NCBI GenBank assembly: GCA_964036045.1 | Contig: OZ038382.1 | Location: forward strand, 146,022,961-146,086,960 | Length of the DNA stretch: 64,000 bases | Direction of reading: 5' to 3' | DNA from: Eutreptiella sp. 'Long Island Sound 2002' | Lineage: Eukaryota; Euglenozoa; Euglenophyceae; Eutreptiales; Eutreptiaceae | Shown: positions 43,344-53,108 of the stretch, one piece after another | Layout: every line of letters starts with the position of its first letter | Numbering within the stretch: position 1 is the first letter of the stretch | The notes under the pieces: generated by a model | Database searches by the model: none | What the model saw: only the letters and a program-made list of their open reading frames with translations | What the model was told of the DNA's origin: nothing | Made by a program: the position numbers and the translations under genes

Positions 43344-46300
43344 CTACACTCCATGCTTGTCCTTCTTGTCCTTCTTCTTGGACCTCTTGCCAGGGACCGC
43401 CACCATATACCCACTGTGCCTATCCACCGCCAGGATGACACAGTCGTAGGTCTCTCCTTCCACGGTGACCTCCGGCATAGCGTCTACATCCATGGCCACG
43501 GACCGCATAGGGGCCTCCGGTATAGCCGTATACACCGGGTTGCCCGCTGTGGAGTGGTTGGGGCTCTTCGTGGCCGGACACACGGCACAGTCGCTGCAGT
43601 ACCTATCCAGGATGGCGTAGTACCCCGGAGGGAACTTGAAGCGCAACTCCAGGTCCTGCTGCATCTTGTCTCGGCCAGGGTGCATGAGCTGGGCGTGGTG
43701 CCAATGGTCAATGAGCTCCTCCACTCGGTTCTCGGGCACCAGCAGCTTGTCCTTGAGGAACAACTTGTCCCCATCCTCGGTCAAGCCCTCGGGCCATTCG
43801 TCGTCCGACGGAGCGCTCACGGCATTCCAGTACTTGCTCCAGTGCTCGGATGCCGCATAGTCATCCGACCAGTCCTCTGTGAGCACCGACCTGACTAGCT
43901 CTACAGGGGCCACCATCCACTGCTCGAGAGTTTCCTCTCGAATAGCTTGGACTCGTGCGCCCCGGAACTTGGCCAGGTCCGTATGGTTTGCCGTCACCAC
44001 AAAGCACTTGACCCCCTCTTGCTCCATGGCCTTCTCCATCTCGATGATGCGCTTGGCCTCCTCGGTCTCCTCGGCGTCTCCATGGCTGGATATGTCCATC
44101 GAGGCCTTGCCCGCGGGATAGGCCCATCGACTGAGGCAATCTGCCACAGTGTTGTCCTTCCCCGGGACGTATACGACGCTGAGGTCGAACTTGGCGAACG
44201 TCTCATGCCATCGGGCCCTCCTTGCCGCCGGTCCCGAGGGGGTGTCGACGTTCTCCTTGTGCCATCTCTGCAAGGACTGATGGTCTGTACAAACCACCAC
44301 CGGTTGCAATCCGATGTGGCCAGACCACTTCCTGAGCGCACAGACAATGGCATACGTCTCCTTCTCCCTCGCGGTCCAGGTGCGGCCGTGACCCTCGGCC
44401 AGGATTCGTCTCCAAAACGCCACGGGTACGTGCGACCCGTCGTCCCGGATCTGCTCGAGGACTGCCTCTACAGCATAGTCCGAGGCGTCCGTCCGTAGCA
44501 CGAATCCCTTGTCCGGGTCCACCAGGAATAGCTGCAGCTGCCCCAGGAGTCGCTCCTTCAGGCGGCTGAACGCATCTTCGGCTTCAGGGGTCCAGGCAAG
44601 CTTCTTCTTGCACCCCTTCCGGCCATCGAACTTCCCCACCTGCAGCATCCTGTGCAGCGGCCCCGAGAGTTCTGCATACATCCGGACATAGCCCGAATAG
44701 TAATTGCAGAACCCCATGAAGGACCGGAGTTCGCTGATGGTCTGGGGCTTCTCCCAGTGGTGCAGGGACGCCAGCTTCCCAGGCATGGGACGGCGTTGCC
44801 CGTGACCAACCACGTGACCCGCGAACTCAACTTCCTTCACGAAGAGTGAGGCTTTGGTGGGCTTGCACACCATGTTGTGCTTGTCCAACTCGCTGAGCAC
44901 TCGGCGCAGATCCTTCTCATGCGCGTCGATGAGCTCGTCCTCAGTCATGTTCTCCGTGCCGGACCCGATGATGATGTCATCCACGAAAGGATCGGCACAG
45001 TCCCGGACAGGACCGAGTAGGTCCTCCATCATGCGCTGGAAAGCGGCGTTGCCATTCTTGGCACCCATAGGCACCACTTTCCACTGCATGGGCCCCAGCG
45101 GCGTCGATATCGCTGTGCAGGGCCTGGAGTCCGGGTGTAGCGGCATCTGGTGGTAACCGTGTTTCAGGTCCAACACCGTGAAAATCCGCTTGTTCTGTTG
45201 TTTTTGGAGGATGGAGTCGATCAGGGGAAGCGAGTACGAGTCGTGCTCGGTCTGCTCGTTCAAACCTCTGTAATCCACCACCAACCTCCACTCGCCCTTC
45301 TCCTTCTTTGGCACGATGGAGGCTGGGCTGGCCCACTCACTGTCGGAGGGTTCGATCCATCCCCGCTCAATGAACTCGGCCAACAGCTTCTTGATGGCCT
45401 CGGCCCGATCGCCCTGAAGTTGGTACTCCCGATGACGATAGATCTTCGGGTTCGGCTTCAGCTTGATCTTCGCTGTACCAAACCTCCCACGATCCGGAGG
45501 GTTCTTGTTGGCGACGCCACTGAATAGCCGCGGATAGGCATTGATCAGCCTCTCCTTCAGCTCGGCGACCTTCGGGTTCTCCTGGGCCTCTTCAGCCGCT
45601 TGCTTCGGTATAGATACAACCGAGCGCAGTGCGGTATAGGCCTCTTCTGGGTCCGAGTCCGACTTCTCCTCGTCCGATATGCCGTCTTCATCGTCCTGGG
45701 GAGCTCTTCCCACCGATAGTCTTCGGAAATTTGCGGCATCGGGCTGGTGACTGTCGCTATCGGCACCCATTCTTGGAAAATCCCATGTCGGTGGGTCCGA
45801 CCCAACCGGACCATCGTATCGGTCCGCGATGTGATCCATGACCCTCGCCACGAACTCGTCCTTCTCGTACTTGCCGGTGACCAACATCTTGTCATCCCAC
45901 CAATCCGGAGATGTGACCATGGCCCGCCTCTTCTTGGCTGCCACACGGTCGTGCATCCCCATCGGCATGTAGTTGACGACGTCGTCGATCTCGGCGTGGG
46001 ACAGGACGTCAATGCCATCAATAGGCTGATCCGCCCCCTCCTTGGGCTCAAACATGACCTTCATGGGCACCGCCTCCACCCTACGGATGAATGCTTCATC
46101 ACCCCTGGGCTGGGCTTGCGCCCCATCCACCAGGAAAGCCTTGGTACCCCACGCTTGACCCGGGGAGGGCATTGATACACCCTTGGCGTCGATGAACAAC
46201 TCCTCTTCTGGCCCGAATGACATCTCGTTCAGGGTGATGGAGTCCAGCGTCGACTTGAGACCCTCCAACGGACATGGGGTGGATCCTATGCCGGTTATGA

Positions 46301-46904
46301 CCAGGATCCCCTTCGCCCTATCCGCGATGATCTTCTCCACCGTAGGTCTGGTATTGTCCAGGGAGCCATGCCAATACATGGGTCCCCACTCCTTCAAACC
46401 CCAATGCCGGTGCCAGGCTGAGTCTCCTCGATGCCAGTGCCGCCTACACTTCCTCAGAAGTGGGGCATCCCGGGAAGCAAAGACGTCCGTCTCGGGCGCT
46501 TGGGCTCCCAGCGTCTGGATAATCCTGGCATACACCTGCGGCGCCATTCCATACTCCGTGAGCTGAACTCCGCGGTCTCCTCTGGACTTGGCACCCACAG
46601 CTTGCACCGCTTGGACGATCCGATCCTCTTCCTCAGCATTCCATTGGGATGATCCGCATGCATAGTCCGTGGACAGCCATGTAAGGCATTCATCATCCTC
46701 CCAGACCAGCGTTGCACGATGGGGAAGGGCTCCAATGGCATTTGCCACCATGAAGTCATACCCCATGATCATATCCCCATCCCTAATGTCGGCCACATAG
46801 AAGTTCCCGGATAGAGTGCTTCTCTTCGCCAAATCAGGGCGGTTCAAGCGCTCATGCTCCCAGAATTTCATACTGATAGTGGCCTCATGGGTGCCACCAC
46901 CCAT
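43344..46904 (-). CDS. Element B pol: protease end, methyltransferase-like domain, RT, RNase H, integrase N-terminus
   Basis: An open frame of 1,186 residues. Residues 1-70 finish the protease (YVADIRDGDMIMGYDFM). About 120-210 hold a domain with ETDVFASRDAP, SAWHRHWG and EKIIADRAKGILVI, the counterpart of A's Dam-like domain but with no NPP motif. RT spans about 510-720 with WRLVVDYRGLN, VLDLKHGYHQMPL and FVDD at residue 640 (44976-44987). RNase H follows: RTDASDYAVEAVLEQ, REKETYAIVCALRKW, CTDHQSL, DNTVADCLSRWAYP. Integrase begins with an HHCC module (HWHHAQLMHPGR, CSDCAVC) and the first catalytic Asp (ILAVDRHSGYMV). The product is the replication polyprotein of a chromovirus. It ends at a TAG that splits integrase. 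Confidence 0.9.
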   Translation of the reverse strand: MGGGTHEATISMKFWEHERLNRPDLAKRSTLSGNFYVADIRDGDMIMGYDFMVANAIGALPHRATLVWEDDECLTWLSTDYACGSSQWNAEEEDRIVQAVQAVGAKSRGDRGVQLTEYGMAPQVYARIIQTLGAQAPETDVFASRDAPLLRKCRRHWHRGDSAWHRHWGLKEWGPMYWHGSLDNTRPTVEKIIADRAKGILVITGIGSTPCPLEGLKSTLDSITLNEMSFGPEEELFIDAKGVSMPSPGQAWGTKAFLVDGAQAQPRGDEAFIRRVEAVPMKVMFEPKEGADQPIDGIDVLSHAEIDDVVNYMPMGMHDRVAAKKRRAMVTSPDWWDDKMLVTGKYEKDEFVARVMDHIADRYDGPVGSDPPTWDFPRMGADSDSHQPDAANFRRLSVGRAPQDDEDGISDEEKSDSDPEEAYTALRSVVSIPKQAAEEAQENPKVAELKERLINAYPRLFSGVANKNPPDRGRFGTAKIKLKPNPKIYRHREYQLQGDRAEAIKKLLAEFIERGWIEPSDSEWASPASIVPKKEKGEWRLVVDYRGLNEQTEHDSYSLPLIDSILQKQQNKRIFTVLDLKHGYHQMPLHPDSRPCTAISTPLGPMQWKVVPMGAKNGNAAFQRMMEDLLGPVRDCADPFVDDIIIGSGTENMTEDELIDAHEKDLRRVLSELDKHNMVCKPTKASLFVKEVEFAGHVVGHGQRRPMPGKLASLHHWEKPQTISELRSFMGFCNYYSGYVRMYAELSGPLHRMLQVGKFDGRKGCKKKLAWTPEAEDAFSRLKERLLGQLQLFLVDPDKGFVLRTDASDYAVEAVLEQIRDDGSHVPVAFWRRILAEGHGRTWTAREKETYAIVCALRKWSGHIGLQPVVVCTDHQSLQRWHKENVDTPSGPAARRARWHETFAKFDLSVVYVPGKDNTVADCLSRWAYPAGKASMDISSHGDAEETEEAKRIIEMEKAMEQEGVKCFVVTANHTDLAKFRGARVQAIREETLEQWMVAPVELVRSVLTEDWSDDYAASEHWSKYWNAVSAPSDDEWPEGLTEDGDKLFLKDKLLVPENRVEELIDHWHHAQLMHPGRDKMQQDLELRFKFPPGYYAILDRYCSDCAVCPATKSPNHSTAGNPVYTAIPEAPMRSVAMDVDAMPEVTVEGETYDCVILAVDRHSGYMVAVPGKRSKKKDKKDKHGV

Positions 46905-47331
46905 AATCTCTCCGTTGGCGACCTTCAGGCGGACCGGTCTCCGGCTGGGCTGCAGGAATTTCTTCCTTGAACAACCCTCTCCGGACCAGGCTCACCTGGG
47001 CACCCGTATCCACCAACACATCCACCACCTTCTCCTCTCGTCCGCACCGTACTCGCACTTTCAAGTGCAACTGCCGCTCGTCGCCATGAGGTGTATGGAC
47101 GACTCTCGGGGCATGCAACTCTAGCACGTCCGGGTGCATCAGGGCTTCAAGGGTATGGTCACGGATGGTGTAGATCTTGGGTTGGTCCTGCCCGTCCACG
47201 GGGCTCTCCGTGGTCGCTCCCTCCTTCTTGCCATGTCCCGTACCCACATGTACTTCCCTTGGCAGGGCGCTCCAGGGGTTGGGAGTGGCGAAACTCAGTG
47301 GTTTTGGCTCTTCCGGAGCCTTCTTCGGCAC
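46885..47331 (-). CDS. Element B protease, N-terminal part
   Basis: The frame includes VDVLVDTGAQVSLVRRGLF, the retropepsin active-site motif (Asp-Thr-Gly), after a basic linker and a strand-rich segment (RQLHLKVRVRCGREEK). It leaves the pol frame through one extra A in a short A run at about 46957-46961. Without that base the frame runs smoothly into the 1,186-residue pol. It is a simple indel, not an obvious programmed site. Confidence 0.8.
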   Translation of the reverse strand: MPKKAPEEPKPLSFATPNPWSALPREVHVGTGHGKKEGATTESPVDGQDQPKIYTIRDHTLEALMHPDVLELHAPRVVHTPHGDERQLHLKVRVRCGREEKVVDVLVDTGAQVSLVRRGLFKEEIPAAQPETGPPEGRQRRDYGWWHP

Positions 47332-47412
47332 CCGATGTGCCTTCGCTTTCTCTGGGATTCCACTGATTTTCGGAGGAGAGACCTCGGAGGTCCCACTCCC
47401 TTGGGGGCTCCT

Positions 47413-47904
47413 CTAGACTTGACTTCCCGCAGCCCCTTCCGGCTGCGATCCGCCAGGACTTTGTCCACCACGTTGCTGGCCTTTGAGTTCCTCTAACGTC
47501 CTCAACATGTCCTCAGCAACTTCCTCGATCGACCTCACTCGTCGGTCTTGGCCAGGTCCACCACCATAGCCTCTTCCTCTGCCTTTTCCTTGGCCTTTGC
47601 CTTGGCCTTTTCCCCCGTCTCCGCCCTTCGCCTTCCAATCGGAAATCCGCTGCTCCTTGGGCTTCTTCTCGGGGTGGGCGGCGAAGTAGGCCTTCTTGTC
47701 CGCCTCATACACCTTGCACTGACGGTGGTCATGTGCATGGTTGTTTCCCTTGCCATAACAGACCCAGCACCCGTCGTGCTGAGACCTGTACTCCCGGAAC
47801 GAGAGCGGTGGGTTCCCGATCCTCCTTGGCTCTTTGCCCTTCTTCGGTCCCACCTGGCTCCATCTGGACCGATCCTGCCCTTGGTTCCTCACGTTGTGCG
47901 CCAC
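47413..47904 (-). CDS. Element B gag C-terminus: nucleocapsid-like zinc finger
   Basis: A 163-residue frame with a Cys/His finger (CWVCYGKGNNHAHDHRQC), followed by a Gly/Lys/Arg-rich tract (GKGQGKGQGKGRGRGYGGG) typical of RNA-binding nucleocapsid tails, and a terminal helix (RSIEEVAEDMLRTLEELKGQ). It lies between the capsid part above and the protease below. The stop at 47413-47415 separates it from the protease frame. Confidence 0.7.
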   Translation of the reverse strand: MAHNVRNQGQDRSRWSQVGPKKGKEPRRIGNPPLSFREYRSQHDGCWVCYGKGNNHAHDHRQCKVYEADKKAYFAAHPEKKPKEQRISDWKAKGGDGGKGQGKGQGKGRGRGYGGGPGQDRRVRSIEEVAEDMLRTLEELKGQQRGGQSPGGSQPEGAAGSQV

Positions 47905-47961
47905 AAACGCGAAGAAATGGGCCTCCTTGTGATCCTCCCGGGACCAGTGGTCTTGGCCACT

Positions 47962-49805
47962 TCAACTACCATCCTCCGCAGAGTTGGCCGTGTCCTCCTG
48001 GATCTCCCGATGATGGCGGTCTTCTCGGTGGCCTCGTTGTCCATGACCATGTCGATCCCGCACGTGGGCCTCGTTCTTCGCATTGAGCTTCAACTCCACC
48101 GTGATGTACTTCATGATCTTGTCCGGGGTCATGCGGGCGAAGATGACCTGCAACCTCAGCGGCTCCCCGCGCCTCCACTCCACGTTGTTGAGGCGCAGCA
48201 ACCTTTGCCCCATGCAGTCCCCAAATACCTCCACGTACACGGCGTTCTTCAGTCCCAACATCCGGTTGGGCTCGCCCAGGTTCCTCCTGAAGAACTCCAT
48301 GATACCCGCATGGGTATCCTCCGCCGCCATGATCCTCACCGCCACGCGCTTCTTCGCCCTCTTCTTTTCCTCGTCCTCCACTCTCCTCTTCCAGTGGCTG
48401 GGGAGGACGTCCTTCAGCAAGTGGCGGATCTCGCTGGACTCGTTCCAGTCCTCCACCAGCTTGAGGCTCCGTCGGTACTTCCGCAGGTACCGGTTTCACT
48501 CCCGGACCCGCAACTCACCGCGGTCCAGCTGCAGCGGGATGGACCACAAGTCCTCCAGCTTCTGGTTCGGAGCGTCCACCCGCTCTTCATCCTCCAACCA
48601 CTGGAGGCAGGCCTGCTCCGTCCGGATCAGTCCTTCCCGGATCTGATCCCGCAGCTCCTCCTTCAGGTCCTTCGCCAGCCGGTGTGGGAATGTCCGGCAT
48701 ACCCACTTGTCCCGCGGCGCTCCCCGCATCTCACCGACGACCTCCTCGGCAAAGTCCTCCCAATCCAGGATGAAGTCAGCCAGGTTAGGGGGTTGCCATC
48801 GTAGTAGGGGATTTTGATTCCCCTCAGGTCGTCAATCCTGATGGCGTCTCCGACGTCCCCAGCCACCACTCCACCGAGACGGATACCACCTGTGGCCGGG
48901 GGGTGTGAGTACACTCCCCGTACATCCCTCTCCTCCATGGAGTGCGGTCCAGTTGGGCCTGAACCCATGGGGTTTGGAATGCGGGAAGGACTTGCTCCGT
49001 CGGCCGTCCATATCCCCGTATTGGGGTCCTTCGCCGACAGATTTCCACCTGGGTGGCCTCGACCATGTCCATCGGCGCTTCCCATGGTTCGCCCCTGCAT
49101 GGTCTGGCTCTGGATCTCCTCTTCCGCATGAACTGCATGGGTATTCGTAGTTGGTGGTAGATCCTGGACGGCGTGGGACATCTGTACCGCCAGGCTCCTC
49201 GGGTCCGTGGTTACGTGCCCTTCCCGCATGGACCCAGCCGGTGCCGTGTGTTCCCCGAGCATTGTGGATTCGCTGAACATGGGAACAAACGGCAGCGCAC
49301 CCGGGTCAACACGCGGAGGCGCGTAGGGTGCCTCTGCAGGGCCGCCCATGGGTTTCTCCATGGCGCTCCTGAGGGTCTTAACCCGCTCCACCAGCTCTGC
49401 CGCGGCCGGCTTTGCCGGGAGCTCCGGACCCGAGGCGAGGGGCTGTAGCTCCTCTAGCCTTTTCAGGCGTCCCGACATGTCCTCCACCAGGTGGAGGAGG
49501 CTGTCCAGCACTCGCTGCTGCTTCTCCAGGGCCAGCTCCAGATTCTCCCGGTACCGGTCCCGTTCCACTCGCAGCTCCTCCATGTCTTTCTCCGCGGCCG
49601 ACTGGTCATCCAGGATCCCGGCGACGTCCTCCTCTAGGCCGTCCTTCGCATTGTCCAGGCGGTCGATTCGATGCACGATAGCGTCCATCCCCATCTTTGG
49701 GTATTTGCCCATGAGGAAGGACACGTGCTCGCAGTGGCACTCAGCGTGCCTTCCGCCTGTTCCTCCCTCTGCCTTCCCTGGGCTGGCGCACGCACTGGCC
49801 TGCAT
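47962..49805 (-). pseudogene. Element B gag: coiled coil and capsid-like domain
   Basis: From a Met at 49805 the frame has a long heptad-rich helix (RIDRLDNAKDGLEEDVAGIL through LEKQQRVLDSLLHLVEDM), then a Gly/Pro-rich linker, then the capsid domain start KIPYYDGNP. A frame change in a C run near 48790 moves to WVCRTFPHRLAKDLKEELRD. A stop at 48496 and another frame change near 48460 lead to EDWNESSEIRHLLKDVLPSHWKRR and YITVELKLNAKNEAHV. This is the Retrotrans_gag-type fold by layout. The N-terminal piece of gag appears to lie at 56042-56753, beyond the LINE insertion. Confidence 0.7.
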
Positions 49806-50440
49806 TCAGTGTTGTCTTCCGGGCTGCTGTCTTCAGTTGCGTTCTGTGTGGCCGCGTTCCGGCCCCATGGGTCGGGTGGGCTTTGTACACGGTGGGCTAG
49901 GCGCCCCTTCCTGCCGGGTTAGGTGCTGGCTCTGCCGGCTGGGCGGTTGCGCCAGGCGGCTGCTTGTGGTTTTGGGTTAGGGGGCTGGGGTTGTTCGTGT
50001 CCTTTCCCCTCTGCGGTGCCGGCTGTAATCTTCTGGGTGGTCCGCCACCGTTGTCGCCTGGCGCGCTGTGGCCCCGTGTGTGGCCTGCGGTGCTGGTGTG
50101 TGGCGTGGTGGCGCGGCGCCTTCCAGGGTGTGCGGTGGCTGGCTTCGGTTAGTCCCTCAGGTTAGGGTCAGTTGTGCCGTGCTGTGCCGCTCTGTGCCGC
50201 GTCGCGTCGCGTCGTGCTGTGGTGCGTTGCACTGTGGCGCGCTGTGGTGCGGTGTGCCGTGGTCTCGCGTGGTGCCGCGGTGGGTCAGTGGAGGTCAGCC
50301 TGGCCTGTGTCGTGGTGCGGAGTGCGGGCCGGTGTGTGGCCGGCTGGTGGTTGGGGGGTGCGGTTAGGTGTGGGTGGCTCGCTGGGTCCGTGCTGTGGGG
50401 GCTTGGGCGTGCCGCTCGGGCTGGTGGGTCGGGTAGGTCT
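49806..50440. repeat. GTGC/GTG-rich low-complexity stretch
   Basis: Words such as GTGCCGTGCTGTG and CGTCGCGTCGCGTCG recur, densest at 50170-50290. No gene is supported. It may be the 3' untranslated part of the LINE copy. Confidence 0.5.
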
Positions 50441-50709
50441 TTGGGAAATTCTGCTGAATGATCACGGTGTCCTTGGGGCGTGCACGCTGACTCTCACCCT
50501 GGGACTCAATCTTCACCGGGCCTCGCAGACAGGCAGGCGTACTCGGGCCGTAGGAAAAGCGTTCCTTCTCCAAGGCAGACAAACAGAAATCAGGAGTCGG
50601 ACGGTGGAGGTGGCTTCCGAACGCCGTTTGAGTGGCGAAAGGCTTGCACTGCAGCTCAGCTGCGCTGGCAGGGACATGAGGGTCCGGGTCGGTGCCACCG
50701 GCAGGCATG

Positions 50710-51100
50710 AGCTCATACTTCAGGGTCAGGGGGATGTCCATATCTCCGGTGCTGAACTGCAGGGGTCCGTGGCACCGGTAGTAATCTTGGCACTTCCAGT
50801 CTGCACGGCGCTCAGAGAAGGCCTTGAAGGAAGCACCGTCCAGCAGCACCAAGGCCTTCGCAATCACAGCCTTTCACTTCCCCTTGCGGCGCTCGAAATT
50901 CATCATGGACGGGATCGGCGTGCCGCCGCAGTGCCATTCCTCCACTGGACGCAGCAGGTTGGTGACGGACGCCCTCACGGACGTTAGACCAGCTGAGATC
51001 AAGCCCCCGGCCGTCAATCCAAGTGCATAGCAATACTCTGCGTCGAACCGCGACGGTAACGCAGCCCGGCCCTTATAGCCAAAGGCGTGGTCGCGTGACG
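50710..51100 (-). pseudogene. Fragment of a PPi-dependent phosphofructokinase gene
   Basis: The minus strand reads HAFGYKGRAALPSRFDAEYC, ALGLTAGGLISAGLTSVRA, PVEEWHCGGTPIPSMMNFER, a TGA, then KAVIAKALVLLDGASFKAF and YYRCHGPLQF. This matches the C-terminal region of diphosphate-fructose-6-phosphate 1-phosphotransferase, an enzyme of glycolysis in plants, algae and many protists. Only about 130 residues remain, without visible introns, fused in frame to the Pro-rich LINE ORF. The TGA replaces a position that is normally Met. This is a captured or retrocopied host-gene piece, not a working gene. Confidence 0.7.
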
Positions 51101-51622
51101 GTCCGTGGGGTTGCCCTCCCTGGGGGCCTGTGCCTTGGTCCCGTGTCCTCTGGGGGTTTCGGTCCCTAGTCGTGGGTGCCGCGGCCGTGCCTTCGTCCTC
51201 TGCCGGTGCCTGTGAGGTGGCCTTTGTGGTGGCCGGGGTCGTCGCCTGGCGGTGAGGGCGTGGTGGTGCGCCGTGCGGCGGCGTTCCCTGCGGCTTCCTC
51301 TGTGGGTGTGGCCCGTTCTCCCTGTGTAGGTGTGCCCTCCGTTCTTCATGTGGTTTCCGGTGGCCGGTGGGCGTGCGCTGGTGTGATCCGCATGGCGTCC
51401 GATGTTTGCTTCGGTGGTGTGTGTTGGGGTGTTTGGTGGGGCTGGGGCGGCGCTGGTCCCCCCGTCGTGGTGTGCCCTTCCTGGGTGTGGGTCGTGGTGC
51501 CTGCCGTGGTGCCCTTTTCCTCCGTGTCTTGGTCCCCGTTCCCGCCCCTTTTTGGTTCTTGGGTGGTTTCCTGCCCCCATGTGGTGTCGCTTCCGGCGTC
51601 CTGTCCCTGCGTGTGCCTGCCC

Positions 51623-52100
51623 TCACTTGGGGCCCTTCCGTGCCCTCCTGTCTGAGTGCTCTTTGGTGCCCCTTGCCCTTCCCTTGCCCTTGTCCTGCCC
51701 CTTCCTGGTGTGGTGGTGGCGGGAGGGGCGGGGTGGGGAGGGGGCGCTGGCGGCCCAGGCCTGGGGGTGGGTGGCCTGGAGCCACTGGCGGAGGGCTTGG
51801 GGGGTGTAGGGGGGGCGGAGGCCCTGGACCGCATCGCGGAGGAGGGCCTCCCATGCCGCTTGCGGCATGATGGCCTCCGGGGCGGCCTCGTTGGGGTTTG
51901 CGTGGGTGCGGGTGGGCACCTCCTCGAAGGTATGCACCATGTGCACCCCTTCGTGCCGTCCCGCTCCACCGGCCCACTTCACCCAGCGGCGGAGCTCCTG
52001 CAGAGCGGGGGGACACCACCAGGCGAGGTAGGCGGGGGCCCGGGGGGGGGAGGGGTCCGTGCCCGTGGTCGTGGTGCGGCGGGGGGAGGACGCGGACCCG
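51623..52100 (-). pseudogene. LINE copy 2, ORF4-like C-terminal segment
   Basis: After a long Arg/Ser/Pro-rich run the minus-strand frame becomes globular: YLAWWCPPALQELRRWVKW, VHMVHTFEEVPTRTHANPNE, AAWEALLRDAVQGLRPPYT, ending in a Lys/Arg-rich tail. The pattern resembles the end of ORF4 at 33.66-33.99 kb. No domain is recognised. The upstream 1.9 kb keeps several frames open because of composition, so the correct frame there is uncertain. Confidence 0.4.
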
Positions 52101-53108
52101 CGGTGGTGGCGGGGGTGGCGGTGCCTGGGGGAGCGGGAGCGGCGGCGGCGGGGGCTGGGGGTGGAGGACGGGTACGGGCGGAGGGGGGAGCGGGAGGGGG
52201 AGGTGGACATGGGGCGGCGGTGGCGCGCTCGGTGGCGTCCGGGGGATACGGGAATGGTGGTGGCGGGGGCTGGGGGTGGTGGATGGGTACGGGTGGCGGG
52301 GGGAACGGGGAGCCCGGCGGGGCGTGTGGGGGGAGGGGGAGGTGGACATGGGGCGGCAGTGGCGTGCCTGGCTGCGTCGGGGGGAGCGGGAGTGGTGGTG
52401 GCGGGGGCTGGGGGTGGGGGTCTTGTTTGGCCGATGGGGGGAGGGGGAGGGGGACATGGGGCGGCGGTGGCGCTCGTGGTGGTGCCCGGGGGAGCAGGAG
52501 CGGCGGGAGCGGGGTCCCGGGGGGTCGTGGTGGTACCTGGGGGAGCAGGAGCGGCGCGAGTGGCTGGTGGAGGCGCGGTGGGAGTGTGGGCGCCGTGGGC
52601 AGGTGTGCCGTGCGGGGGGGGAGCGGGAGCGCCGCCGTTTGCGGGACCGAGCTTAATCGCTCGAGTCGGGCCAGTCCGGAAGCGTCGGCGGCCCCTGGGG
52701 GGCCTCGCGCGGGGGGGGGGGGGTCCCCCGTCGTCCATGGGGCCCCTTCGGCCATCGGATGGTGGCCGGGGGGGTACGGATACGGTTTCTGGTACGGGGG
52801 TGGTGGCTGGTACGGGGGGGGTGGGTCCTGGCGGTAGGTGGGGTATGCGGGTGGGGCGCTTGGTGGCTGCCATCCCGCCCGCTGGTGCTGTTCGTGCACG
52901 GGGGGTTGTGGCCCGGTGGGGTAGGGCGGTGGGCAGTGGTAGTGGTGGGGTTGGTGTTGGTAGTGGTGGTGGTGGGGCCGCTGGTGGTGGTGGTGTGGGT
53001 AGTGGTGGGGTTGGTGTTGCGGGTATGGCCCATGGACCCCTTGTGGGTTTTCCGGTCCCCCTTGTGGGGGTGGGGGGTTGGGCATCGTGGGCAGTCCCCG
53101 GGGCTGCA

